Positions 34,548-42,410 are shown, counted from the stretch's first letter. The stretch is 64,000 bases of DNA from Cellvibrio sp. PSBB023 (GCF_002007605.1 NZ_CP019799.1:3698001-3762000), one strand, 5' to 3'. Notes: generated from the letters alone by a model not told the origin. Numbers and translations are program-made.

Positions 34548-35657
34548 ATGAGCACGTTAGACTCACAAGTAGAGGAAAAGAGAAAGGAAATACACACCGA
34601 TGCCTACCCCATGTCTATTGGCGAGGTAATTAATCTATATACTGACGGTGATTTAGATATTCACCCTGAATTTCAGAGAATATATAGATGGAATGAAGTA
34701 CAAAAAAGCAGGTTAATTGAATCAATATTGCTGGGAATTCCATTGCCGTCTTTCTTTGTAGCACAACAAGAGAATGGTGTTTGGGACGTGGTGGACGGTT
34801 TACAAAGGCTTTCTACTATCTTTTCATTTCTTGGCATATATAAGAACGAAGATGGTGATCTTCAGCCGCCGCTTAGGTTAACTGCTACTGAATACTTACC
34901 TGAACTAGAGGGAAAATACTGGAGTGATGACTTCAACAATAATTGTCTATCCAAAGAACTTCAGCGATCTTTTAAACGAGAAAAGATTGACCTAAAAATT
35001 ATTAAAAAAGAAAGTGATGAGCATACAAAGTATGAGCTTTTTCAAAGATTGAACACTTTTGGGAGCTCGCTATCGGATCAAGAAGTTAGAAATTGTTTGT
35101 TAATAATGATTAACAAAACGATGTATGATTGGTTGAATGTGCTTGCTGAAGATGAGAATTTTTCAAATGTTTTTCCTTTAACAAATAAGCAGAAAGACGA
35201 GCAATACCATACAGAGTTGGTTTTACGCTTCTTATCTCTAAAGGATGTTCCTATTGAAAGAGTTCGCGGAGGTATAGATATTGGAGAATTTATTACTAAA
35301 CGTATGAGAGAAATTGCCGCAGATTCAAACTTTGACATGGCAGCTGAAGGAGAAAAGTTAAGAAAGACATTTAGAATTTTAAATACTGCTCTTGGTGAGA
35401 ATGCATTTAAAAAATACCAGGGTGGCCGTTATCTCGGTGCTTTTTCACTTTCTATATTTGAAGTCATTGGTCTTGGTCTTGGTTTCAATATAGATTCCTA
35501 CAGTGAGACAAATCCTTCTCACTTAGTGAAAATACGAGAAGTATCAGAAGGTCTGCTGGATAATCCTGAGTTTGTCAGGAACAGTGGTTCTGGCGCGAGA
35601 GCTTCAAGCAGGCTTCCCCATATTTTACCTATGGGGAGAGAGATGCTTTCATTATGA
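34548..35657 (+). CDS. DUF262 (GmrS/ParB-like N-terminal) protein
   Basis: 369 residues. IHPEFQRIYRWNEVQKSRLI (38-57), GIPLPSFFVAQ (63-73), DGLQRLSTI (83-91) and FQRLNTFGSSLSDQEVRNC are the DUF262 signatures; the DGQQR-type motif, here DGLQR, forms the nucleotide-hydrolysing ParB/sulfiredoxin-like site. In two-domain GmrSD enzymes this domain pairs with an HNH nuclease against modified phage DNA. Here the HNH part is absent and the next gene, overlapping by 4 bp, is a HEPN protein. This is a likely two-gene anti-phage or RNA-targeting unit. AT-rich relative to the chromosomal part, so probably acquired. Confidence 0.85.
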   Translation: MSTLDSQVEEKRKEIHTDAYPMSIGEVINLYTDGDLDIHPEFQRIYRWNEVQKSRLIESILLGIPLPSFFVAQQENGVWDVVDGLQRLSTIFSFLGIYKNEDGDLQPPLRLTATEYLPELEGKYWSDDFNNNCLSKELQRSFKREKIDLKIIKKESDEHTKYELFQRLNTFGSSLSDQEVRNCLLIMINKTMYDWLNVLAEDENFSNVFPLTNKQKDEQYHTELVLRFLSLKDVPIERVRGGIDIGEFITKRMREIAADSNFDMAAEGEKLRKTFRILNTALGENAFKKYQGGRYLGAFSLSIFEVIGLGLGFNIDSYSETNPSHLVKIREVSEGLLDNPEFVRNSGSGARASSRLPHILPMGREMLSL

Positions 35658-36310
35658 AGGTTCGTTCGCTTGATGAGCTTGAGAACATAATATCCCGTGA
35701 ATATTCCTGGCGAAGGAAAGAACTTACCAATATTAAAAATTTGACGCTTTCTAGTAGGTCTCATATAAAAACCACTTTGTTAAAGTCAAGTTTGACGCTA
35801 CTTTATTCTCACTGGGAAGGGTTTGTTAAGAAAGCATCTATCGCGTATTGTGAATATTTAAATTTCCAAGGTTTGTGCTATCAAGATTTAACTCAAAACT
35901 TTCATGTTTGCGCGCTGATTAATGAGTTTCAAGGACAATACCCCCCTAGAAATTTTAAGTCGTCGTTTGGTATCGTCACAGGTAAATCTCTACGGCTAAG
36001 TGAAAAGTTAAAAATTGATTCTGAAAGATACATAGATACCCAGTCGAATTTAAATTCAGAAGTATTGAAAGAGTTGACTCAGAAACTTGGAATTAGCTAT
36101 TCAGCTTATGAGCTGAAAGAAAATCTAATTGATGAGAGATTTCTTGGCCTAAGGAATGCAATTTCACATGGAGAATATAGATGCATTGAGGAAGAAGACT
36201 TCATCGATCTGTATGAAGAAATTACTTCACTGATCGAAACCTTCAAAAACCAAATATCTAATTCAGCGATACTGAAAGAATATTTGGCAGATAACAAGCC
36301 TGCCGTTTAA
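35654..36310 (+). CDS. MAE_28990/MAE_18760-like HEPN nuclease
   Basis: 218 residues, all-helical. The HEPN ribonuclease motif Rx4H is R167-N-A-I-S-H172, followed by G. The N-terminal LLYSHWEGFVKKA (W54, E55) is typical of the MAE_28990 group. HEPN proteins of this type cleave RNA in defence and toxin-antitoxin systems. It overlaps the DUF262 gene by ATGA, so the two are co-translated and probably act together; the DUF262 protein may sense or restrain the HEPN protein. Confidence 0.8.
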   Translation: MKVRSLDELENIISREYSWRRKELTNIKNLTLSSRSHIKTTLLKSSLTLLYSHWEGFVKKASIAYCEYLNFQGLCYQDLTQNFHVCALINEFQGQYPPRNFKSSFGIVTGKSLRLSEKLKIDSERYIDTQSNLNSEVLKELTQKLGISYSAYELKENLIDERFLGLRNAISHGEYRCIEEEDFIDLYEEITSLIETFKNQISNSAILKEYLADNKPAV

Positions 36311-36419
36311 CAAATAATGGCGATAAAAATTGTCCGACTCGGCATTAAAATCATCATCTCTGGCGCGGAGCATCTGCCATCAAGGTCCGCTAATGGCCGA
36401 AAGCTGAAATACACTAAAC

Positions 36420-36551
36420 ATGGGGATGTTGGAAAATGATGCGGTAGCCCAAATAGTGTATCTCAGTACCTATTATGAAAAACCGAAGATGCTGTGGCAT
36501 TTTTCTTCGAAGTTCGAGCTGCGAGTTAGAGTATCCAGTTCGCCAAAATAA
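36420..36551 (+). CDS. Possible 43-residue protein
   Basis: The frame MGMLENDAVAQIVYLSTYYE continues to a TAA at 36549-36551 and contains the recurring TTGGAAAATG sequence in frame. There is no ribosome site. It could be a small gene or the remnant of one. The rest of 36311-36574 holds nothing I recognise. Confidence 0.2.
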   Translation: MGMLENDAVAQIVYLSTYYEKPKMLWHFSSKFELRVRVSSSPK

Positions 36552-36574
36552 CTGCAATAATTTGGAGGCTCTTA

Positions 36575-37207
36575 ATGACGTCACCTATCTCGCCGGAAAT
36601 TCAGATCTCAGTAAGAGTCTTCAATGCAATTAAGCAGGTAGCCCAAAAAAACAGAGATGAGGCATTGCTTGCTAAACTTGAAGAGAACGGTATTTCTATA
36701 CAAGAGGCAAAGCTTAAAAGCGCAGGCTACCTATCCAGTCTTATCCGCACAATTGAGGCTGTTGAGCGAGCTTCTACGATAGAAAAAATAAACATCTTAA
36801 TGAACTTATTTATCACTAGTGATTCAAGTGGGTTTATTGAGCAACAGCCTGATTTTTATCAAGAAATTTTGTCAATATTTTCTGAGCTTTCCTACAGGGA
36901 GTTAATGATTCTATACCACTTAGATAAAGGAGGTCTTCCTTATACAGATGATCTTCATGTGAAATCACCAGAGCTGGCAGTAGATAATGAAGACATGCCA
37001 AATCCATTGGAGCAATACGAGGAGGCAAATGCATATTGCGCAAAAAATATCAAGGTAAATCAAGATGTTCTAGGTGCATTACTTGGGCGATTGGCTCGAA
37101 CGGGGCTGATAGGAAATGCTCCAGAGTGGACATCGCTGGTCTTTTTCTTTACTCCTTTATATCGTGACTTGAAACGTTTTTTTTCCTATGAGTTCTATGG
37201 TGCATAA
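36575..37207 (+). CDS. Hypothetical helical protein
   Basis: 210 residues, almost entirely predicted helix, with no signal peptide or membrane segment. TTGGAGG lies upstream of the ATG. A possible DNA- or membrane-associated C-terminus is LLGRLARTGLIGNAPEW then FFFTPLYRDLKRFF. I do not recognise the family. It stands between the DUF262/HEPN pair and a run of small frames on the same strand and may belong to the same acquired unit. Confidence 0.55.
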   Translation: MTSPISPEIQISVRVFNAIKQVAQKNRDEALLAKLEENGISIQEAKLKSAGYLSSLIRTIEAVERASTIEKINILMNLFITSDSSGFIEQQPDFYQEILSIFSELSYRELMILYHLDKGGLPYTDDLHVKSPELAVDNEDMPNPLEQYEEANAYCAKNIKVNQDVLGALLGRLARTGLIGNAPEWTSLVFFFTPLYRDLKRFFSYEFYGA

Positions 37208-37227
37208 ATATGAGTTGAAATTGGAAA

Positions 37228-37338
37228 ATGACTACGCAAAAGACAACAACAAAGATAAGCTCTTTAAAGGTAATTTGCCTCGGCATATTTGTCGTAGTGT
37301 TTGGCTTTTACTCTGCAATTCAGCTTCTTAATATGTAG
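37228..37338 (+). CDS. 36-residue single-pass membrane peptide
   Basis: ATG 37228 lies in the start context TTGGAAAATG. The product is MTTQKTTTKISSLKVICLGI then a hydrophobic stretch (FVVVFGFY) and a short tail, one membrane helix with a basic N-terminus. It lies 20 bp after the previous stop and 15 bp before the next start, so it is within an operon. Small membrane peptides near defence genes can be toxins or accessory factors; no direct evidence here. An alternative frame from TTG 37221 is hydrophilic. Confidence 0.45.
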   Translation: MTTQKTTTKISSLKVICLGIFVVVFGFYSAIQLLNM

Positions 37339-37353
37339 TTAGGTAATTGGAAA

Positions 37354-37557
37354 ATGACAGGATCACTTTTTAAACCAAAACCCCTCTCTTATTACGAAGA
37401 TCTTACCGAGGGCGGCGATGTTAATGTCTCGCTCAACCAGAGCGAGGCTTGCATTGCACTGAAAGTGCATGACTATGGTATAGATCAACTTAGCGATGAT
37501 GAAAAGCAAGCGCTATATTCGCTGATCGGTAAATTGAAAGATCAAATCTGGCCGTAG
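37354..37557 (+). CDS. Small hypothetical protein
   Basis: 67 residues, MTGSLFKPKPLSYYEDLTEG then an acidic helical end (SDDEKQALYSLIGKLKDQIW). ATG lies in the shared context TTGGAAAATG. No known family. It is tightly spaced with both neighbours. Confidence 0.5.
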   Translation: MTGSLFKPKPLSYYEDLTEGGDVNVSLNQSEACIALKVHDYGIDQLSDDEKQALYSLIGKLKDQIWP

Positions 37558-37570
37558 GAGATATTGGAAA

Positions 37571-38368
37571 ATGATCGCCGAATCCGAATTAAGAGATTTT
37601 GCCAACAACCCACAGAATGACATACGAATGGGTGAATGCAACACAAACGCTCTAAAAGTTTATAACAAATATGGCGGTGCCATCTTTGAAGGCTTTGCAA
37701 CCTATATCGACAAGAATAACGTTATAAAAACTACTCCACACTATTGGAATTTAGTTAAATCAAATACCGCACAGAAATTCGATCAAATTATCGATATCGC
37801 CAATTATCTAGCAAATACCGGTGTAGTTTATAGCGACCATATCGGTACAGAATGTTCGGTAGCATTTATGGAGGGACTTGCAAAACAGAGGGAGCATGAC
37901 AGAAATTTCTCAGAAAAGTTTGTCACACCTCATATATCGGTTGAAAAAACAAATGACAAACCGGCGCTTTATCAGACTCTGGAAGCGAAGAAAGTGAAAA
38001 TGGATCAAATACCTTTTAATCCAAAAGCAATTCAACTAACGGCAGCAGCGATAGGCCTGTCAACTGCGGTGGTCGCCTATCAATCCCTTTCGATAGGAAT
38101 GGGGATTTACGAATATCTTCCATATATTTGGTGCGCGGTAATCGCAGTTGGTATTAAGCTCGCTGCGCCGAGAGTTCCTTTTTTGGAAGCAATTTTATGC
38201 ATGGTATCTGCATTCGCCGTGAATTACCTATGCAGCTATCTCTTTACTTCGGTGTCCCCGCTTTTCCATTTTGTTGAAGGGGTCGTAATCGAGGCGCTGT
38301 GTGTTCTTGGCTTCGGAGCACACTGGGTCAGGAAGGGCTACATTCCGCCATGGGCAAACCGCTGGTAA
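37571..38368 (+). CDS. Membrane protein with Cys/His N-terminal domain
   Basis: 265 residues. The soluble N-terminus (1-155) has MGECNTNALKVY (Cys23, Asn26) and TPHYWNLV (His57), a spacing that recalls papain-like Cys/His proteins in which C..NA is followed by G..EG and H.W. The C-terminus has about four hydrophobic helices (about 155-255), so the enzyme-like part would be membrane-tethered. Start is in the shared TTGGAAAATG context. No family is recognised; a toxin-like protease or amidase is speculative. Confidence 0.5.
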   Translation: MIAESELRDFANNPQNDIRMGECNTNALKVYNKYGGAIFEGFATYIDKNNVIKTTPHYWNLVKSNTAQKFDQIIDIANYLANTGVVYSDHIGTECSVAFMEGLAKQREHDRNFSEKFVTPHISVEKTNDKPALYQTLEAKKVKMDQIPFNPKAIQLTAAAIGLSTAVVAYQSLSIGMGIYEYLPYIWCAVIAVGIKLAAPRVPFLEAILCMVSAFAVNYLCSYLFTSVSPLFHFVEGVVIEALCVLGFGAHWVRKGYIPPWANRW

Positions 38369-38385
38369 TAACGGGTAATTGGAAT

Positions 38386-38427
38386 ATGAGCTTTAAGAAA
38401 AATGATGATCGCGATGAAGGACATTAA
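38386..38427 (+). CDS. 13-codon frame in the shared start context
   Basis: ATG 38386 in TTGGAATATG, product MSFKKNDDRDEGH. It lies 17 bp after the preceding stop. It may be a broken gene start rather than a functional peptide. Confidence 0.2.
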   Translation: MSFKKNDDRDEGH

Positions 38428-38466
38428 TTCAATTCACCGCGCCCGTTAAAAATTAAAGGATTAAAG

Positions 38467-38958
38467 TCAATGACAAAAACTAATTCCCTTCAAGTCAAAT
38501 TCCTCTATCGCCGATTTAAAATGGGCATTGCAGTATAGATTTTCACTGATTTCATTTTGGTTTTTAACAATAGGTTTGCTTAGCGGCGTGACGCCGGTTA
38601 AGGAATTGATTGTTTCCAGGCAGTTAAAGATATAGTAAGTCTGCCCATCAATATGTACTGGTAAAAACTCGCCATGGGGGCGTATCAGCTCCCCTAAATA
38701 TCGATATGCCACCGGGGACAACACCAACGTACCACCAATCCAATAGGTTATATCCGGGAGCAGGTTTTCATTTCCGTTAATTTCACTAAAGCCGGTCGCC
38801 ACCGGTTTCCAATAAGGCGTCAGTGCAAGATTATTTTTGCTGAAGTCATGGATATACAAGGTACTCATGTAATCCGGGAATTGATCGATAATGTCATCAA
38901 TTTCCAGATCCAATTCCTGATAATCAAAACCCTGATTTTCAATCCGGTACATGCTCAT
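38467..38958 (-). CDS. Immunity-type protein (Imm11/DUF1629-like), partner of AHH toxin
   Basis: 163 residues, acidic N-terminus (YQELDLEIDDIIDQFPDY), then WIGGTLVLSPVAYRYLGELI and HIDGQTYYIFNCLE. Strand-rich with late helices, resembling Imm11/DUF1629 immunity proteins of polymorphic toxin loci. It overlaps the AHH toxin stop by 4 bp (ATGA), has AAGG upstream, and is thus co-translated. The expected role is to bind the nuclease in the cytoplasm of the producer. The family name is tentative; the pairing by position is strong. Confidence 0.65.
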   Translation of the reverse strand: MSMYRIENQGFDYQELDLEIDDIIDQFPDYMSTLYIHDFSKNNLALTPYWKPVATGFSEINGNENLLPDITYWIGGTLVLSPVAYRYLGELIRPHGEFLPVHIDGQTYYIFNCLETINSLTGVTPLSKPIVKNQNEISENLYCNAHFKSAIEEFDLKGISFCH

Positions 38959-39686
38959 ACTGAACCTTTGTTCTTTTTTCGTGTTTCTGGAGGCAGGTTA
39001 TTTTCTTGCAGGCGTTGGCCAATCAATTGCAATTCAAGGCGCAGTGCGGACTCGCTTGAGCGACCTTGTAGCTTGTCGGCAACCCACTTCTCATAGCCTT
39101 CTGTATGGTACTGCAGGTGGCCCAATGCTTCAGGCATTGACCAATGCGGGGTATGTTTCGCAAATCGAGGCAACCAAACGCCATTATCGGGATCATTTAT
39201 GCGAACACCAAGCACGTGCATCCTCACGCGAGCGCGATACGCAAATTTGGTTTTGCCTTTGCCGGGGGTTATGTGGTGGGCGGTGTGATTGGGGCTCGGC
39301 TTTGGATTGGGTACTGCGCGCATGAATGCTTCTAGCTGATCTGTTGGATGGTGTTCCTCTGCCAGCATGCTATTTTGGCGGGAGGACGAATCTGCGCGTG
39401 ATTGCCCTGCTACATGGATGGCTTGCCGACCAAAATCACGGTAGATTTCGAGCTGGGCTTGAACGTCAGCAATGCTCTCCATTAGGCGGCGTTCATGTTC
39501 AAGATGCACCTTCACAGCCGCAAGCTCTTGTTTGCGTCGCTCCCGTACATCCTGGGGGGCGCTTTCAAGTTGATTCAGTTTTTTGAAGTATTTTTTAGCT
39601 TTGTGTTGATAGGCTTCAAGAGCCCGGTCGAGGGGCGACATTTCATCATAGCGCGCGTCGGTAGATACTCCGTGCAAGAATCCCAT
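38955..39686 (-). CDS. AHH-domain nuclease toxin
   Basis: 243 residues. Residues 15-90 are a charged coiled-coil. The C-terminal nuclease (about 130-225) has HTAHHITPG (A136-H137-H138), RVRMHVLGVRINDPDNGVWL and a later LGHLQYHTEGYEKWV, the AHH family pattern of HNH-fold toxins in polymorphic systems. No signal peptide, PAAR or VgrG domain is present, so it is either a type VI cargo effector or a displaced toxin module. AAAGGA lies 7 nt before the ATG. The overlapping downstream gene is its likely immunity gene. Confidence 0.82.
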   Translation of the reverse strand: MGFLHGVSTDARYDEMSPLDRALEAYQHKAKKYFKKLNQLESAPQDVRERRKQELAAVKVHLEHERRLMESIADVQAQLEIYRDFGRQAIHVAGQSRADSSSRQNSMLAEEHHPTDQLEAFMRAVPNPKPSPNHTAHHITPGKGKTKFAYRARVRMHVLGVRINDPDNGVWLPRFAKHTPHWSMPEALGHLQYHTEGYEKWVADKLQGRSSESALRLELQLIGQRLQENNLPPETRKKNKGSV

Positions 39687-39843
39687 GGATAGTCCTTTTG
39701 ATTGTGGATAAAACCGGAAGAATACTGCGATTGACTCCAGGATGCTGTGATGCGCTTCGATATCCCGCTGCAGGGGGAGTAAGGCAAGTTTAAGGCATTA
39801 TCACTACCCTGGGTTGCCTACTCGCCAAGCACCTCAAACCCCC

Positions 39844-39951
39844 TTAGCCCGCCATATCGGCCCATGCAAGCATTTCATTGACTGCCTGCATGCTGGGTCG
39901 CATGGCCAGCACCGGTTCAATCGCTATTCCCCGGTCGTCGCTGTAGACCTT
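39844..39951 (-). pseudogene. C-terminal fragment of an unknown protein cut by the MITE
   Basis: 36 codons (KVYSDDRGIAIEPVLAMRPS then MQAVNEMLAWADMAG) run from the MITE edge to a TAA at 39844-39846. The upstream part is lost. It sits just upstream of the AHH toxin gene in the same direction, so it may be the tail of an effector-associated protein. Nothing else is seen in 39687-39952. Confidence 0.4.
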
Positions 39952-39952
39952 G

Positions 39953-40157
39953 GGTTAACTTTAAACACAACCCTATTTTTCTCCACGAAGAATAAAAAAT
40001 ATCAATCAGTTCAAGGAGATAGAAGAACTTTCCTTTCCCAAAATAGAACTCGAAAGTCGGTTTTGTTTTGGGAATTATGTCGGCACGTAACTAACTGATA
40101 TTTCAATTTTTTCAGCACACTTCGTGAATGAAGGCATGGTTTTGTTTAAAGTTAACC
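39953..40157. mobile_element. 205-bp MITE, copy 2
   Basis: Same length, orientation and terminal repeats as the copy at 33878, with one base difference. It separates the unknown fragment on the left from the SRAP fragment on the right. With copy 1 it brackets 34083-39952. Confidence 0.8.
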
Positions 40158-40372
40158 TGATTACTCAAACGGCAAGTGAGTCATTTGCAGAGGTTCACGA
40201 CCGGATGCCTCTATCGCTGAATGCAGAGCAGGTTGCTCGCTGGATGAATCCGGAGCAGGAGGTTAAAAGCCTCCTGCAGGAATTACGTGGGCAGTCAGCA
40301 GAGCTTCACTGGCGTCCGGTAGATCCGCGTGTAAATAATGCCCGCAACAAGGAAGGTATTGTGTTTTTTTGA
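40158..40372 (+). pseudogene. SRAP/YedK (HMCES-like) C-terminal fragment, longer copy
   Basis: The frame from the MITE edge reads ITQTASESFAEVHDRMPLSL, then QVARWMNPEQEV and VNNARNKEGIVFF. HDRMP and VNN-RN are hallmarks of the SRAP domain. The catalytic Cys2 N-terminus is gone. Its last 60 bases overlap csrA copy 2 on the opposite strand, the same arrangement as at 15.8 kb. A Met at 40124 lies inside the MITE and is not a native start. Confidence 0.72.
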
Positions 40373-40544
40373 GGTTGTACAAAGCCTTCTGGATTGTTGG
40401 TACACCGTCCGGGCTCATCGAGATCGTCTATTTCTGCTCGCATAATCTTTACGCTTGCAGGAGCAACAAAACCCAGTCTGGCTTGATAGGTATTGCAATC
40501 ATTGATATGAACTTTGATCCCTACCGCCAATATCGGACAGTTAA

Positions 40545-41396
40545 CTAACATACAGTTCTTGCTTCAAACCGCTCAGGGCTAATAAAGCCAATTGCGCTGT
40601 GGCGGCGGTATCTATTGTAATCTACTTCGATATATTCAAAAACAAATTCGCGTGTTTGCTTTCCATCCTGTAACGGTTCGCCGTGAATCAGCTCAACTTT
40701 AAGAGAGTGGAAAAAGCTTTCTGCACACGCATTATCCCAGCAATCGCCCTTGCGACTCATACTCTGTCTGAGCGAATATTTTTCCAGTAAATCCCTAAAC
40801 GCGTGCGATGCATATTGGCTCCCTCGGTCGCTGTGAACAATAACGTCTTTGGGAAATTTGCGTCGCCACATTGCCATGATCAACGCATCGCAAACCAATT
40901 GCGCATCAATATGTTTACTCATCGACCAACCAACAATTTTACGCGAATATAAATCAATCATCACCGCTAAATACAGCCAGCCTTCAGTTGTTTGAATGTA
41001 GTTAATATCCGTTACCCATTTTTCATTAGGTTGCTGCGCAGAAAAATTTCTTTCCAACAAGTTTGGCGCAACTGGCAGCGAATGATTGCTGTCAGTCGTC
41101 ACCTTGAATAACTTGGCAGCCTTTGCAATTAATCCCTGTCTTTTCAGGCTTTTTCGAATCGTTTTTATATCGAGCGGATTATCTTGCTCCGCCAAATCAT
41201 GAAAAATTCGTTCGGCACCATACCGGCCTTTACCAGCTTCAAATGCAGCCTTTACCAACGCGTCAATCGATTCTCTTTGCTGCATGCGCCAACTAACTAT
41301 TTCACGATTATCAAGCCAGCTGTAATACCCACTTCGCGAAACCAACAGAACGCGCGCCATCATCGCGATTGAATATAGCGCGCTATTTGTCAGCAT
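40545..41396 (-). CDS. IS3-family transposase OrfB
   Basis: 283 residues with an HTH_21-like start (KGRYGAERIFHDLAEQ), then the DDE core: WVTDINYIQTTEGWLYLAV (first Asp), [13 protein letters not shown] (second Asp), GDCWDNACAESFFHSLK (Glu). Made mainly as an OrfAB fusion by -1 frameshifting at the slippery A6G in the end of OrfA (41444-41450). It looks intact. Confidence 0.92.
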   Translation of the reverse strand: MLTNSALYSIAMMARVLLVSRSGYYSWLDNREIVSWRMQQRESIDALVKAAFEAGKGRYGAERIFHDLAEQDNPLDIKTIRKSLKRQGLIAKAAKLFKVTTDSNHSLPVAPNLLERNFSAQQPNEKWVTDINYIQTTEGWLYLAVMIDLYSRKIVGWSMSKHIDAQLVCDALIMAMWRRKFPKDVIVHSDRGSQYASHAFRDLLEKYSLRQSMSRKGDCWDNACAESFFHSLKVELIHGEPLQDGKQTREFVFEYIEVDYNRYRRHSAIGFISPERFEARTVC

Positions 41397-41410
41397 AAAT
41401 TCGTAGCGTT

Positions 41411-41704
41411 TTATTTTTGATGCTTCGCGAAGTAGGTGGCCGCCTTTTTTAGGATTTCGAGCTCCTCTGCTTGCTCAGCAAGTTGACGTTTGAGGCGTGC
41501 GTTTTCAGCGGCGAGGAGCGATTCTCTTTCAACACCAGTACGGCTATTGTTGAGTGCGCTGCGCCAACTGTAAATTTGGCTGGCATAGATACCCAGTTTT
41601 TCGGCGGCTTCTGCTACGCTCAATCGCTCGGCCAGTTTAATAGCCTCGCTTTTGAACTCGGCTGTATACTTCTTATTCTCTTTTGGGGTTGGTTTCTTAC
41701 TCAT
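41411..41704 (-). CDS. IS3-family OrfA
   Basis: 97 residues, helix-turn-helix (YTAEFKSEAIKLAERLSVAE, ASQIYSW) followed by a leucine-zipper-like coiled coil (LLAAENARLKRQLAEQAEEL). It binds the IS ends. The A6G slippery run near its 3' end allows the OrfAB fusion. Confidence 0.9.
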   Translation of the reverse strand: MSKKPTPKENKKYTAEFKSEAIKLAERLSVAEAAEKLGIYASQIYSWRSALNNSRTGVERESLLAAENARLKRQLAEQAEELEILKKAATYFAKHQK

Positions 41705-41833
41705 GGATCACCTCTGGAGTAAGTTTACTCAGTTTCTAAGGTGTCCGATATTCGCGGAGGGGATCACTTCGATCAAACCATCGCTAGTGTGTATGTGAAT
41801 TACTTGGTCTGGGCGGCGCGCTAGTACGAGCAT

Positions 41834-42410
41834 ATTAAACTCCTTTTCTATGTGATTGTTATCGTTCCAAAATCTGATCGTAAATACTCTAAATCAAAAA
41901 ATCTAGACGTTAATCAGAATTAAAAAGGTTCTGTGATATAGACCGCTATCGGCCAATAGCAGTCATAACACTTCCAAGCAACTGGCGTCAATTACTACAT
42001 ATAACGCCCCACAATCCAAACCTTTAAATCGCTGTTCCATGCCTTGTGAGACAATCATTGTGAGCACCTCAAAAGGTTTTTAAATTCGTTATTCGTTACA
42101 AGAGGGATTTGGTGAATTTTGATAGAGATATTGTATATGCGCTTAAATTTACATTTACCATTTTTTACAAATTATTCTTTGAGCAATAACTATCCCATTT
42201 GTGGCGCATAAATTATTTATTTTTACATTTTTCTTTATTTCATTATCCTAAAGATAAAAATAATTCTATTACACCTCATTACATCTTCTACGATTATTAG
42301 TGTCCTTGACCTCTGAAAAATGGAGTCTAAAGTTCAGTGCGACTTTGCCGATAAACCTAGTAGATATGTGGCGGCAAGGCGTAACTGAAATTATCAAATG
42401 GAGCTTTTCA
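41834..42410. other. Upstream region of csrA copy 2 and AT-rich spacer
   Basis: 41834-41930 duplicates the sequence before csrA copy 1 and likely holds its promoter. A minus-strand 32-codon frame (MIVSQGMEQRFKGLDCGALY then VVIDASC, about 41963-42061) has no recognised family. 42100-42300 is very AT-rich and may hold the promoter of the next gene; no clear -35/-10 pair can be chosen. Confidence 0.4.

Larger units (their letters stand above)
40515..41766 (-). mobile_element. IS3-family insertion in csrA copy 2, complete
   Basis: 1252 bp. Ends TGATCCCTACCGCCAATATC and, on the other strand, TGATCCCCTCCGCGAATATC with further GGACA, starting with TG as usual for the family. The 3-bp target duplication is CTT at 40512-40514 and 41767-41769. 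OrfA and OrfB are both open. Confidence 0.88.
40306..41833 (-). pseudogene. csrA: csrA-like gene, copy 2, interrupted by IS3 element
   Basis: The 5' part (41833 to 41767) encodes MLVLARRPDQVIHIHTSDG and LIE. The 3' part (40514 to 40306) continues VHINDCNTYQARLGFVAPAS and VKIMRAEI, plus the same C-terminal extension as copy 1. Removing 40515-41766 and one CTT restores a continuous frame of about 87 codons. AAAAGGAG precedes the ATG. Upstream sequence (41834-41930) is nearly the same as that of copy 1. Confidence 0.85.

Noticed and set aside
33878..40157. Integron cassette array, because of many short same-strand frames
   Set aside because: I find no integrase of the IntI type, no GTTRRRY core sites at regular gene ends and no conserved attC-like hairpins between the frames; the shared start sequence lies before genes, not after.
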